Origin: Bog-159 sp963738345
Lineage (GTDB): Bacteria > Acidobacteriota > Terriglobia > Bryobacterales > Bryobacteraceae
Direction: 5' to 3'
DNA: 64,000 nt
NCBI GenBank assembly: GCA_963738345.1
Contig: CAVTWI010000002.1
Span: forward strand, 2,976,001-3,040,000
Shown piece after piece: positions 1-9,553 of the stretch. The notes beneath the pieces were generated by a model, which was not told where the DNA came from, did no database searches, and worked only from the letters and a program-made list of their open reading frames with translations. The first letter of the stretch is position 1; each line of letters opens with the position of its first letter. Both the position numbers and the translations under genes were made by a program.

Positions 1-1467
1 GACGAACGAAGAAGCGATTAAGGCGACCAGGCCGAACTGCAGCATTGCATAGATCAGAAGTCCGGTTTCAATGGCGGTGAAGACTGCCGACAAGGCCCGC
101 GCTTCCGTGGCCGCGAGGGTATTCAATAAGATATAAAGCAGCACAAACGCACACGCCGCCAGCCAGTCCCGGCGCAGTACCACGCGTAAAACAAAAATTA
201 GAACGAACCAGACCAAGGTCTGCACGACACAATTCGGAATCAAGGTTAGAAATGTAGAGATCGTGTGAGTGACACCCAACAACGACTCCAGTTGGACCTG
301 ACTGCCAGGTGTTGTACCGGCATTCGCAAGTACAAGTTGATGGAACTTCGCCACCAGTGCCGACCCCGTTCCAAGAGTCAAACCCAGCAGCACATCGCGG
401 CCTACTAGTGGGTCACGGACGCCACCCGCCAGCAGTCTGTTCCAGGCGATCATGCTGTGCGGCCAGCGGCGCCGGGCGATAGGTTCCACTGCCATGTACA
501 AGACCCACACCGCGGCGGCCAGCAAAAGTGCGTAACTTAATGCTCCGAAGAACAGAACCAGTTCTCCCAAAGCGGCCACATGCGAGCCGCCGAAAACCCA
601 GATGAGCATGTACACCGAGGCGGTAAAACCGGCCAAGCGCATGGCGCCGCGCCGGTCGCCCCGCCCGCGCCGGGTGTTATAACGCGCGAGTAACGCTGAC
701 GCCAGCACCAATAGTGAGCTGATGACCACGGCGGTGAAGGCGAAGGTCCGCATGTTCGTATTGAACATGAAAGTCTGCATACGTTCCGGGCGCGTCCACG
801 GTCCTACGATCTGGAAGTAAATGGGCTTGCCGCGCCAGGCGGCGGCCTCCACGCGGATTTGGTTTCGCATGCCATTCGAGAGCGCGCCAGTCCATGCGGC
901 GCGTGTATCGCTCACGCCCAGCGGAGTCCACTGCGGCGTGGCTGGGGAGAACTGCGCGATATAGAGGCCGGCCGCATCGAACAACCGTTTCCAATCGGGC
1001 GGCGCGACATCGTCGGCGGAGCGATCCACCTGCGGCGGCAAAGCATCGAATTCCATCAAGCGGCCTTGCGGATCGAGCACCACGGAAACCATGCCGGAAA
1101 TGATGGGCGGCGGATCGCCGGGATCCACCGTGCCCACGCCGAACGCTTCGGGCTGTAAGGGACGCGGACTTTGGCGATACCAAAACACGATGGCGGGCGG
1201 CTGCATGCCGCCTAATCGCCTTTCCCATCGGGCCGGCGATTTGTCGGTCTTCTTGACATACTGCATATAGTCGTGGTCATATGCAAAACCGTGCGCGACA
1301 TCCACGGGCTTAGCAGTATAGCCCAATGCGCGCGCCAGGTCGCGGCTCTTTTCGAGCAGAACCTCGGGGGCATGATCCATGTCGACGCGGCCGATCAATT
1401 GCACGCGCGGCGCAATTAACATAATCCCCGCCAGCCCCGCCAGAGTCGCCAAAAGACAGACGAGCCC
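1..1467 (-). CDS. C-terminal membrane/sensor part of the Ser/Thr kinase, frameshifted and cut by the window edge
   Basis: Minus-strand reading from about 1467 to position 1 is open without a stop in one frame. It is the frame one base away from the kinase gene upstream. The translation starts with a transmembrane helix (VCLLATLAGLAGIML), continues with about 230 polar residues rich in Trp and Pro (for example GRVDMDHAPEVLLEKSRD), then several hydrophobic helices to the window edge. Adding one G to the four-base G run at 1465-1468 joins it to the kinase exactly at the end of the kinase domain. I infer one gene: cytoplasmic kinase, membrane anchor, extracytoplasmic domain and multi-helix membrane tail. 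The function of the tail is not recognised. It runs out of the window, so its true end is unknown. Confidence 0.7.
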
Positions 1468-2552
1468 CAACCGACCGGACGGATGCCCACCGCGTCACCG
1501 GCCGCCGCCACCAGATCGGGCGAAGGCGTTTCGCCGGCGGCAAGTGCGGCAGCTAATGGATCGCCTCCGGGCAAGGCGGCCGCGACGGCCAGTGCGGTGG
1601 CCGGGCGTTGCCGCGGATCGGCTGCCAGGCAGCGTTGAATTACGCGCTCCACCGCCGGATCGACATCTTTGACCACGGTGGTCAGGCTGGCGGGCGTCCC
1701 ATGTTGCTGCAGCCGGATCATCTCGGCCAGCGTTCCCGCTTCGAAGGGCCGCTTGCCCGTGAACATTTCGTAGAGCACCAGGCCCAGCGAGTAAATATCG
1801 CTGCGTGCCGTGACTTCAGTGCCGGCCAATTGTTCCGGCGCCATGTAGGCCGGTGTGCCTTCACGCGCCTGGGCCTCGCGCAATTCGCCCGTAACCGCAG
1901 CCAGACCGAAGTCTGTGATGAACACCTGGCCTTGGCTATCGACCATGATGTTCGACGGTTTCAAATCGCGATGCAGCACGCCTTTATCGTGCGCTGCGGC
2001 AAGGCCGGCACAGATTCGCCGGGCGAACTCCAGGGCTTTGTCGGACGGCAGGCGCCCGATCCGCCGCAGCAGCGAGCCCAAGTCTTCGCCGTCGATATAC
2101 TCCATCGAAAGATACGGCTGGCCGTCGACTTCACCCAGATCGTATACGCGGCACACATTGGGATGCGACACTTGGCGGGCAATGCGCACTTCGTTGTGAA
2201 AACGCGCCAGCATACCGGCGTCGCGCGCCATACTCTCGGGCAGGAACTTCAGCGCGACGGGTTGATCGAGCGTCAGATCGTTGGCGCGATAAACCTCGCC
2301 CATGCCGCCTTTGCCAAGCAGGCCGATGATCTGGTAGCGTCCACTCACCAGTGAACCCGCCACAAAGCGACCGTCGCTCGACGAGACGCGTGCTGGAACC
2401 GCGCCCGCACGGGTTTGCCCTCCACCGGAGACCGGCGTAGAGGATCCCGGCATCACCGCGGTTTCGGAATTGTCCGCGACAGGCTTGCCGCAGGCCAGAC
2501 AGAACCGGCTGCTATCGGGAATTTGGGACGCACAGGATATGCAGCGGGTCAT
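1416..2552 (-). CDS. Zinc-ribbon Ser/Thr protein kinase (kinase part)
   Basis: A Hanks-type kinase that phosphorylates proteins on Ser/Thr. The N-terminus has a double CxxC zinc ribbon (Cys4, Cys7, Cys18, Cys21). The kinase domain follows a linker: glycine loop GLLGKGGMGEVYRA at 77-90, catalytic Lys102, HRDLKPSN at 184-191, DFG at 204-206, and APE at 228-230. All catalytic residues are present. The frame stops at 1416, shortly after entering a Trp-rich stretch that looks out of frame. The natural continuation is the membrane segment at 1-1467. It is divergent from the HAD gene, with 63 bp between the starts. This resembles the many membrane kinases of Acidobacteria; its substrate cannot be told. 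Confidence 0.88.
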   Translation of the reverse strand: MTRCISCASQIPDSSRFCLACGKPVADNSETAVMPGSSTPVSGGGQTRAGAVPARVSSSDGRFVAGSLVSGRYQIIGLLGKGGMGEVYRANDLTLDQPVALKFLPESMARDAGMLARFHNEVRIARQVSHPNVCRVYDLGEVDGQPYLSMEYIDGEDLGSLLRRIGRLPSDKALEFARRICAGLAAAHDKGVLHRDLKPSNIMVDSQGQVFITDFGLAAVTGELREAQAREGTPAYMAPEQLAGTEVTARSDIYSLGLVLYEMFTGKRPFEAGTLAEMIRLQQHGTPASLTTVVKDVDPAVERVIQRCLAADPRQRPATALAVAAALPGGDPLAAALAAGETPSPDLVAAAGDAVGIRPVGWGSSVFWRLWRGWRGLC

Positions 2553-2615
2553 CGTGGATATCTGTTACTGTAGCAGGGCCAAAACCCGTGCGGCGCATGT
2601 GACAATAAGCTGTTC

Positions 2616-3428
2616 ATGATCGAACAATTGCGTAGCGGCGTCTCGGCCGCGAATGCGCGCGTGTGTCTCTTCGATTTCGACGGCACGATCTCGCTCATTC
2701 GGTCCAACTGGATGGACATGATGGTTCCCATGATGGTCGAGATTCTGCTGGACCTACACACCGGCGAATCGGCGGTGGAGTTACGCAAGGTGGTTGAGGA
2801 TTTCGTGTGGCGCCTAACTGGCAAGCAGACCATGTACCAGATGATCGCCTTGGCCGACGCCATCACCGCGCGTGGGGGCACGCCGAAAGAACCGCTCGAA
2901 TATAAGAAAATGTATCTGGACCGCCTGCACGCGCGCATTCATGGGCGTTTAGAGGAACTGCGGCGCCGGCATGTCTCGCCCGATAATTACCTGGTGCCGG
3001 GCGCCCGCGCGCTGATCGAGGCGCTGCGGGATCGCGGGTTGGTTCTTTATCTGGCTAGCGGAACCGATCAGCCTTACATGCGTGAGGAAGCCGAACTGCT
3101 GGATGTGGCTCGTTATTTCGAGGGGCGCGTTTACGGGGCGCTCGACGATTACAAAAGCTTCTCGAAGAAGATTTTGATCGAGCGGCTGATCGCGGCTTCG
3201 GAGTTTACCGGTCCGCAGTTCCTGGGTTTCGGCGATGGGTATGTGGAAATAGAGAATGTAAAGGAAGTAGGCGGCGTAGCGGTAGGGGTGGCCACCGCGG
3301 AGCCGGAATGTCTTACGGTGGACGAATGGAAGCGCCAACGCCTGGCGGGCGTGGGCGCGGATTTCATCATCCCGAACTTTTTGTACCGTGACGAATTGCT
3401 TACCGCGTTATTTCCCAATGGAAAGTAA
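2616..3428 (+). CDS. HAD-family phosphatase
   Basis: A 270-residue HAD-superfamily hydrolase. Motif I is FDFDGT, with nucleophile Asp20 and acid/base Asp22. A cap region of about 110 residues follows. The motif II region is LYLASGTD, and the C-terminal acidic motif is GFGDGYVEIEN. The family dephosphorylates small phosphorylated metabolites in the cytoplasm. It is first in a four-gene operon; its stop overlaps the next start by 11 bp, so translation is probably coupled. With two sugar-kinase-like genes downstream, a sugar phosphate or related metabolite is the likely substrate. This is inferred from context only. Confidence 0.85.
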   Translation: MIEQLRSGVSAANARVCLFDFDGTISLIRSNWMDMMVPMMVEILLDLHTGESAVELRKVVEDFVWRLTGKQTMYQMIALADAITARGGTPKEPLEYKKMYLDRLHARIHGRLEELRRRHVSPDNYLVPGARALIEALRDRGLVLYLASGTDQPYMREEAELLDVARYFEGRVYGALDDYKSFSKKILIERLIAASEFTGPQFLGFGDGYVEIENVKEVGGVAVGVATAEPECLTVDEWKRQRLAGVGADFIIPNFLYRDELLTALFPNGK

Positions 3429-4386
3429 ATATCAAATTTTCGATCGCTCACGCCTATTGGTGAAACCACTGGCCGAGCGTGTGAGCGATCTGCAAAGCGA
3501 GCACTGGCTGGCGCTCAATGAGATCGCCACGCCGTACACGCATGCCGATCTGCCGGAAGTGGCCGCCCGGATCGTGAAGGCCCGCGCGCACGGCTCCGCA
3601 CGGATTCTGATGATGGGGGCGCACGTGTTGCGCGCCGGCGTGAGCCGCCAGATTATAGATTTGGTGGAGCGCGGGTTTATCGATCACATTGCCATGAACG
3701 GGGCGGGCGTGATCCACGATTATGAACTGGCGCGCATCGGGGCCACCACGGAAAGCGTGGCGCGCTACATCCGCACCGGCGAGTTCGGGTTGTGGCGCGA
3801 AACCGGCGAGTTGAACGATTGGGTAAGGGAGGCGGCGGACACCGGGCTGGGCCTCGGCGAAAACGCGGGACGGCGCATCGAACAGAGCGAGTATCCGCAT
3901 CGTGGTCTGAGCGTGCTGGCAGCGGGATGGCGCTGCGGGGTGCCCGTGACCGTGCACGTCGGCATCGGGTACGACATTTTGCACGAGCATCCCAACTGCG
4001 ATGGCGCGGCTTTCGGGGCGGCCAGCTATCGTGATTTTCTGATCTTCGCGCGCAGCATCGAGCGGCTTGACGGCGGTGTGCTGCTGAGCTTTGGTTCGGC
4101 CATCATGGCACCCGAGGTCTATTTGAAGGCGCTGGCGATGTCCCGTAATGTGGCGCATCAGGAGGGTCGGACGATTCGCGATTTTGCGACCGCGGTTTTC
4201 GACCTTGCCCCGATTCAGGGCGATTTCCATCACGAGCTTTCGAAATCCGACGCCGGTTATTATTTCCGGCCGCACAAAACCTTGCTGGTGCGAACGGTGG
4301 CTGACGGCGGCGCCAGTTTCTACTTTTGCGGCGACCATCGCGCCACATTTCCCGCGTTGCGCCGCGCCATTTTGGAGCAGGCATGA
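3418..4386 (+). CDS. Conserved protein resembling the deoxyhypusine synthase superfamily
   Basis: About 322 residues. The ATG at 3418 overlaps the HAD stop, and an in-frame ATG 30 bases upstream lies inside the HAD gene and was rejected. The N-terminal half carries a pattern typical of deoxyhypusine-synthase-like proteins: MMGAHVLRAGVSRQIIDL, then a Val/Ile-Asp-His stretch, then NGAGVIHDYE. The second half has VHVGIGYDILHEHPN and LLSFGSAIMAPEVYLKAL. I do not see the catalytic lysine context of true deoxyhypusine synthase, and bacteria generally lack its eIF5A substrate. So a different, probably NAD-binding, function is likely. It is second in the HAD/PfkB/ROK operon, with ATGA overlap to the next gene. 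The family assignment is tentative; the gene itself is secure. Confidence 0.75.
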   Translation: MESKYQIFDRSRLLVKPLAERVSDLQSEHWLALNEIATPYTHADLPEVAARIVKARAHGSARILMMGAHVLRAGVSRQIIDLVERGFIDHIAMNGAGVIHDYELARIGATTESVARYIRTGEFGLWRETGELNDWVREAADTGLGLGENAGRRIEQSEYPHRGLSVLAAGWRCGVPVTVHVGIGYDILHEHPNCDGAAFGAASYRDFLIFARSIERLDGGVLLSFGSAIMAPEVYLKALAMSRNVAHQEGRTIRDFATAVFDLAPIQGDFHHELSKSDAGYYFRPHKTLLVRTVADGGASFYFCGDHRATFPALRRAILEQA

Positions 4387-5383
4387 CGGTCGCGGAAATC
4401 CTGGCACAATTTCCGAAGCTGTCCGCGCTGGTGGTGGGCGACATCTGTCTGGACCGCTGGTGTACTTATGATCCCAGCGCCTCTGAGCCGTCGCGCGAAA
4501 CCAGTATTCCGCGAATCGGTGTAGTTCGTACGGAAGTGACGCCGGGCGCGGGTGGCACCGTGGCCAACAATCTCGCCGCGTTGGGCGCCGGGCCGGGTGG
4601 CCGTGCTGGGGGCCATTGGCGACGATGGCTTCGGTGAAGAACTGTCGCGTGCATTGGCTGCGCGCGGTATCTCGTCGGACCTGTGCGTACGCACATCCGC
4701 GATGCAGACCTTCACCTACACCAAAGTGATCAATGCGCTAACCGGTTTGGAAGACCAGCCGCGGCTGGATTTCATTAATACTGCGCCATTAGCGGCGGCG
4801 GTCGAACGACAGGTGCTCGACAATCTGCAGATGGCTGTGGAATCGTTCGACGTCATCCTGGTCGCGGATCAGGCGGAGACCAGCCAGGGCGGGGTGGTCA
4901 CACCCGCCGTGCGGGAACTGCTGGCGGAACTCGCGCCGCAATATCCGGAGCGCATTTTCTTCGCGGATTCGCGCGCCAGAATTCATCTGTTCCGTAACGT
5001 TCTGGTGAAGCCCAATTTGCAGGAGGCGGAGTGCGCATGCCGCGCGCTGTTTGGGCGAGTAGACTTCCCCGCCCTCTTGCGTCACACCCAAGCGCCACGC
5101 ATGTTCGTCACGCGTGGCGGCGGATGGCGTGCTGGTTGTCGACCAAACCGGCGAGACTTGGGTACGCGCCCAGCCCGAAGCGAATCCCGTGGATATCTGC
5201 GGCGCGGGAGACAGCTTTTCGGCGGGTGCGTCGCTGGCTCTGCGGGCTACCGGATCGGCCATAGAGGCGGCGCAATTCGGCAACCTGGTGGCATCCATCA
5301 CGATCATGAAAAAGGGGACCGGTACGGCCGCGCCCGAGGAGGTTATGGCAGCGCATGCCCAGCAAACGAACGCTGGCGATTGA
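4383..5383 (+). CDS. PfkB-family sugar kinase resembling heptose-7-phosphate kinase, two frameshifts
   Basis: The N-terminus VVGDICLDRW and PGAGGTVANNLAALGAG are typical of RfaE/HldE-like PfkB kinases. The C-terminus has the PfkB signature VDICGAGDSFSAGASL, with the catalytic Asp in GAGD. The protein is read in three frames: 4383 to about 4590, then to about 5116, then to the stop at 5383. Each change needs removal of one extra base, in the GGG at 4590-4592 and in the G-rich stretch 5114-5123. After correction no stop remains and all motifs are in register, giving about 332 residues. It starts with ATGA overlap with the preceding gene and overlaps the ROK gene by 29 bp. It may be an intact gene with sequencing indels or a young pseudogene. 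The substrate is unknown, most likely a phosphorylated sugar. Confidence 0.75.
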
Positions 5384-6239
5384 CGTCGGCGGCACAAAGT
5401 TTTCGATGGCGTTGTTCGATGGCGACCGCATGGTGCGGCGCGAATCCCACCGCACAGACGCCGAAGGCGGCCGCGACTGGATGCTCGATCGGATCTCTGC
5501 TATCGCGCGCGACTGGCACCGCGAAACGCCCGCGGACCAATGCGGCATCGGCTTCGGCGGCCCAGTCATCTATGCCGAGCAGCGGGTCGCCCTATCCACG
5601 CACGTGGGAGGTTGGCGCGACTTCCACCTTACGGACTGGGTGCGCGACTTGCTCGGCATCCCCGCGATTATGGACAACGATGCCAACGTGGGCGCTCTGG
5701 GCGAAGCGCAGTACGGCGCGGGGCGCGGCTGTTCACCGCTCTTCTATATGACCCTTTCGACAGGCATCGGGGGCGGCATTTACGACCACGGGCGTATTTG
5801 GCGCGGCGCGGATTCGTATGGCGGAGAGATCGGCCATCTGACTATACGGCCGGACGGTCCCGAGTGCCTTTGCGGCTGGCGCGGCTGTTTTGAACGCATG
5901 TGTTGCGGACTGTGGCTGGCTCGCGATTACGGCAAGACGGCGGAAGAACTGATGCAGGATCCTGCCTTCGTTAACCGCTACGTGGTGGATCTGGCGCTGG
6001 GGCTGAAGGCTTGCATCATGCTATTGAATCCGGCGCGCATCGTAATTGGGGGGGGGATCGCCAAGGCGGGGGATAAACTGTTCGGTCCCCTGCGCGCGGA
6101 ACTGCGCCGCCAGATTACGGATTGGTCGGGCGCCCGTATCGACGTGGTTCCGGCAGCGCTGGGAGATGACAGCGTGTTGTGGGGCGCATTGGCACTGGCG
6201 AACGACTCCGCGGCGACTACTGGCACGACGGAAACTTAA
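5355..6239 (+). CDS. ROK-family sugar kinase (glucokinase-like)
   Basis: 294 residues. The phosphate-binding motif DVGGTK is at 10-15, and MDNDANVGALGEA holds the catalytic Asp region. STGIGGGI and GEIGHLTI are followed by the ROK zinc motif CLCGWRGCFE. This combination marks ROK kinases without a DNA-binding domain, which phosphorylate glucose, N-acetylglucosamine, N-acetylmannosamine or similar sugars with ATP. Exact sugar preference cannot be read from the sequence. It is the last gene of the operon; its 3' end overlaps the convergent secreted-protein gene by 23 bp. Confidence 0.88.
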   Translation: MPSKRTLAIDVGGTKFSMALFDGDRMVRRESHRTDAEGGRDWMLDRISAIARDWHRETPADQCGIGFGGPVIYAEQRVALSTHVGGWRDFHLTDWVRDLLGIPAIMDNDANVGALGEAQYGAGRGCSPLFYMTLSTGIGGGIYDHGRIWRGADSYGGEIGHLTIRPDGPECLCGWRGCFERMCCGLWLARDYGKTAEELMQDPAFVNRYVVDLALGLKACIMLLNPARIVIGGGIAKAGDKLFGPLRAELRRQITDWSGARIDVVPAALGDDSVLWGALALANDSAATTGTTET

Positions 6240-7833
6240 ACGACACCAGCCGGGTGGCCCAATTCACGTTTGCTGTGCCGGCCATGTATTCGTTGGTGTA
6301 CCACATGGTGCAATCATCGGTGGGGTCGACGCTCACGCTGCTGTAATCACCCCAGCGGCCGCCTCCGGTTTGCGATCCGCTGCCGCTAAACAGGGTGACT
6401 TCGGTCTCCATCATGTTCCGTGGATCGGTGGGAACCCGCCCGGTCAGCCGAATCGAGGGATACATGGTGGAACTGGAAACGCTGTAGCCCAGCGCCATGT
6501 CTCCGAAGCCATCCTGCGCGATACTGCCCATGAAGCGGTAGGTGGCGTCGGGTGCATAGGTACCCTGTTGAAAGACCACCGGCGTGCCTGCCGGATTCCG
6601 TAGCTCATACCAACGCACACCTAGCGTGCGGGTACCGCCGGAGACGGCCACCACCGAGTGCGTCACAACCAGGGATTCATATGGCGGGTTGGCATTTGCG
6701 AAGTTGCGGTAGGCGAGGCGGTGCATCAGATCGCTGCCATTGGCATCCAGCAACTGGCTGGTGCCCAACTGGGGAACGGAAACCACTCCGTCGGCCGGCG
6801 CGGAGACATAAGGCGCCACGGCAATGGTGACCGGACCTGTGAATGTCGAGTTTGCCGGCGCGGCGAAGTCTACGTGAAAGCGGTACATGTTCAGTGAATT
6901 GGAGCGCGCCTGGCCTTGAATGAGCATGTAATTCGGAGACCCTGGTGGAGGGGCGTTGGGGCCATCCAGGTCGGAGGGGATCATGCCGAATATGTGCGCA
7001 TTGTTCAATTGGAAACATTGCATCGTGGCGGTCTGTCCGGCGAGCATACTTTTGCGGTCGAGCGCGCACGCCTCAGGACCGATATATGTCGTGCTGTTGG
7101 GTACCGTGTACTGCGTGAAGTAGTAAGCATCGGGCCAGAGGCCAAACTTCTGGCCGGTCAGATTGCCTTCGTCGGGCAAAGAGAATGCATACCGGTTGAA
7201 CGTGCCAGTCGCGTCGCTGGTAGTCGAGACGGCCACGCAGGTGAGGTACGGATTGGCCAGAGTCACGATCTTGATGACCCACCGCTGGGCGAGTTTATCG
7301 TACAAGACCACCGGATCAGCCACCAGAGCTTTCGTCGGTGAGCATGCAGAATTGAAACCGGTCCAGAGCGAGGTAATCGGAACGGAACCCAGTATGACTG
7401 CGCCAGTCGTTTTATCGAAGACGGCCAAACCTAGATTCACGGTTTCGACCACTTGCGTCGCGCCTACTGCGGCGTTCGGATCGGGGGGAGCGAACAGAAG
7501 CTTAAATGCTCCCTGCGGACCGCTAAAGCCGCTCCCCAATCCAAGAATATTCAGGCCCAGGGTGGCTACGAACTTCGGGCCCGCGGTCCTTTGTAACACT
7601 GGATCGTCCGCGAGGGGAACTGCTACGGTGACGCGCCCGGGGATGTCTTCGTCCGGTTCGGTCTCGCCAGTCATTTTGCCGGCGTGAGACGAGGTGGCGA
7701 GGGTTCGCAAAGCCGGTGATACGTCGTGCTTAATCTCACGAATGACTCGTACCTGTTCAGCCATTACGGGCAAAATGCGGGTCAGTAGAAGCGAAAAAAG
7801 TAAGACTCTCCCCACCGCTTGAGGCAGTTTCAT
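6217..7833 (-). CDS. Large secreted protein of unknown function
   Basis: About 538 residues from the ATG at 7833. The start was chosen because MKLPQAVGRVLLFSLLL begins a clear signal peptide, whereas the longer reading adds about 60 basic residues that lie partly in the methyltransferase region. The mature protein has many short beta-type, Gly/Ser/Thr-rich stretches with recurrent aromatic and Asp residues (DPVVLYDKLAQRW, WGDYSSVSVDPTDD, MWYTNEYM). It looks like a propeller-like exported protein that might bind polysaccharide or protein. No catalytic motif is recognised. It converges on the ROK gene. Confidence 0.8.
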   Translation of the reverse strand: MKLPQAVGRVLLFSLLLTRILPVMAEQVRVIREIKHDVSPALRTLATSSHAGKMTGETEPDEDIPGRVTVAVPLADDPVLQRTAGPKFVATLGLNILGLGSGFSGPQGAFKLLFAPPDPNAAVGATQVVETVNLGLAVFDKTTGAVILGSVPITSLWTGFNSACSPTKALVADPVVLYDKLAQRWVIKIVTLANPYLTCVAVSTTSDATGTFNRYAFSLPDEGNLTGQKFGLWPDAYYFTQYTVPNSTTYIGPEACALDRKSMLAGQTATMQCFQLNNAHIFGMIPSDLDGPNAPPPGSPNYMLIQGQARSNSLNMYRFHVDFAAPANSTFTGPVTIAVAPYVSAPADGVVSVPQLGTSQLLDANGSDLMHRLAYRNFANANPPYESLVVTHSVVAVSGGTRTLGVRWYELRNPAGTPVVFQQGTYAPDATYRFMGSIAQDGFGDMALGYSVSSSTMYPSIRLTGRVPTDPRNMMETEVTLFSGSGSQTGGGRWGDYSSVSVDPTDDCTMWYTNEYMAGTANVNWATRLVSFKFPSCQ

Positions 7834-7868
7834 ATTTTTTGTTTGGTACAACCTGAGATCTTGTATAG

Positions 7869-8429
7869 CTATCTTAACAGGGGCAGATAAGCCGGCACAC
7901 TTTTGCGATACTCCTCGAACTGCGCGCCGAAACGGGCTCGCAATAAGCCTTCTTCGGCATGGATGCGAATTTCGGTTCCCGCGATGTAGAGAACGATGCC
8001 CAGCAACAGCATGGGCCATCGCGCGAACATCAGACCATTAGCCAGCATCATTAGAAACAGCGACGCGTACACCGGGTGCCGGACGACCGCGTACGGCCCA
8101 CTGCGGATCAATTCGTGGTCGGCGTATAATCCAGCCAGAATCCGAAGTTGTTTGCCGAGGTGGCGGACGGCGAGCCATCCGAACAGAGTTCCAGCGGGCG
8201 CCAACACCATCGCTGGGACGATGCGCGCCGGTCCGGGCAACGGAGTATTTGGCAGCCAGCACGACGCGCAGAAAATGCCCAGGGTTTCGAGCGCCAGCCC
8301 CCAATCACCCACATGCGCCATCACTTCAGACTCTCGTTTGGGGCCCGCGAAGCGCTTGCGCAGAAATGGGTACAACCACAGAACCCACATCGCGAATAAC
8401 TCGAGAGCCCCAATGCCGAAGAGTGTCAT
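7869..8429 (-). CDS. Isoprenylcysteine carboxyl methyltransferase-like membrane protein
   Basis: 186 residues with four to five hydrophobic helices. The family C-terminal motif is present: GPYAVVRHPVYAS, then a His-Ala-Glu-Glu segment (IRIHAEEG), then FEEYRKSVPAYLP. These are the SAM-binding and acceptor residues of the ICMT/PEMT methyltransferase fold. Bacterial members methylate lipids or other small hydrophobic acceptors; the acceptor here is unknown. The start overlaps the stop of the upstream oxidoreductase gene by 4 bp (ATGA), so the two form an operon. Confidence 0.85.
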   Translation of the reverse strand: MTLFGIGALELFAMWVLWLYPFLRKRFAGPKRESEVMAHVGDWGLALETLGIFCASCWLPNTPLPGPARIVPAMVLAPAGTLFGWLAVRHLGKQLRILAGLYADHELIRSGPYAVVRHPVYASLFLMMLANGLMFARWPMLLLGIVLYIAGTEIRIHAEEGLLRARFGAQFEEYRKSVPAYLPLLR

Positions 8430-9538
8430 CGTGCCGGTTGGCCGCCGAGTTTGATGGTGTGTCCGGACTTCGCAGACTCGCGCGCCGCCACTAGGATCTC
8501 GGTAACGATCATGTTGTTCTCAAGCGACGAGAGCCCCTCCGGTTTCAATTTGCCGCGCACTACAGCGGTTAAATATGACAAGGAATCGCGTTCGTCGGGG
8601 GGCAAAGGGTCCAGCGTGCGGGCTTCTTCCTGGCCGCCGGGTAAGCGCACGCGCAGCGCATCGCCGCCTGTGGCAATGGCGTATCCGCGCTCGCCATAAA
8701 CTTCGAAATCCTTGCGCGAGAACGGCCAGTTCCAGGACCCTTGGATAATCCCTTGGGCTTGTGGATATTCGACCAACACGGTGGCTTCATCATCGACGTG
8801 AGGATAGATGCGGGGCTTGTCGGTCTGGGTGATGGCGGTTACGGCGACGGGATGCTGGTTGTTCATCATCCAGGTCATCAGGTTCGCGCCATAGCAGCCA
8901 AAATCGAAGAGCGCGCCCGCGCCGTTTTTCACGGGATCGGCTAGCCAGCCCAGAAACTCGGGGCCTACATTGATTTCCTTAGGTCCCTGATGGCCGTCCA
9001 TAGCGACCATTTTTCGAATCGCGCCGGCCGCCTGCTGTTCTTTAATCAACCGCCACATGGCTGCATGGCTTGGATACCAGGTGGTTTCGTAATTCACGAT
9101 CACCTGGATGCCGCCTTGACGCGCGGCACGCTCGATGGCATGCGCGTCCGCCGTGAACACGGCCAGGGGCTTCTCCATCATCACGTGGATGTGGCGCCGC
9201 GCGCAAGCCTCGACGATGATGGCATGGTCGAACGTGCTGGTGAACGATGCTACTGCTTCGGGCTTCACCCGGTCAAGCATGGTGCCCAAATCCGTAAAGA
9301 AGATGGAATCCGCCAGGTTAAAGCGTTGGGCATAGTGTTTCTGGAGCGCGGTATCGGGATCGAAGATACCCGCGATCTGGATGTCGGGCCGTTTGGCGGC
9401 AGCTCGCAGAAAGCCGTCCACGTGCCCGTGGACCAATCCCGCGATGCAAAGGCGCAACGGTTGTTGGGCGGCAGCCATCAAGGGCAGAAGGCCGCCCACC
9501 AGGGTCAACTTGAGAAGGATATACATTCTGTAATGCAT
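8426..9538 (-). CDS. Exported Gfo/Idh/MocA-family oxidoreductase
   Basis: 370 residues. An N-terminal hydrophobic stretch (LLKLTLVGGLLPLMAAAQ) looks like a Sec signal peptide. It is followed by a Rossmann-like LCIAGLVHGHVDGFL and then HVMMEKPLAVF, the conserved EKP motif of the family. The C-terminal half has the usual alpha/beta dimerisation domain, with FDFGCYGANLMTW near the active site. The family oxidises or isomerises sugars with bound NAD(P). An exported member is less usual than the cytoplasmic ones. The usual GxGxxG nucleotide loop is altered (AGLVHGHV), which may matter for cofactor binding. It is in an operon with the methyltransferase gene. Confidence 0.85.
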   Translation of the reverse strand: MHYRMYILLKLTLVGGLLPLMAAAQQPLRLCIAGLVHGHVDGFLRAAAKRPDIQIAGIFDPDTALQKHYAQRFNLADSIFFTDLGTMLDRVKPEAVASFTSTFDHAIIVEACARRHIHVMMEKPLAVFTADAHAIERAARQGGIQVIVNYETTWYPSHAAMWRLIKEQQAAGAIRKMVAMDGHQGPKEINVGPEFLGWLADPVKNGAGALFDFGCYGANLMTWMMNNQHPVAVTAITQTDKPRIYPHVDDEATVLVEYPQAQGIIQGSWNWPFSRKDFEVYGERGYAIATGGDALRVRLPGGQEEARTLDPLPPDERDSLSYLTAVVRGKLKPEGLSSLENNMIVTEILVAARESAKSGHTIKLGGQPAR

Positions 9539-9553
9539 GATAACCCCGTGCTG

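Noticed and set aside
1608..2354. 248-residue plus-strand ORF
   Set aside because: It is antisense to the kinase domain, with no recognisable domain and typical frame-shadow composition.
3454..4407. 317-residue minus-strand ORF
   Set aside because: Antisense to the deoxyhypusine-synthase-like gene, which has conserved motifs and operon overlaps.
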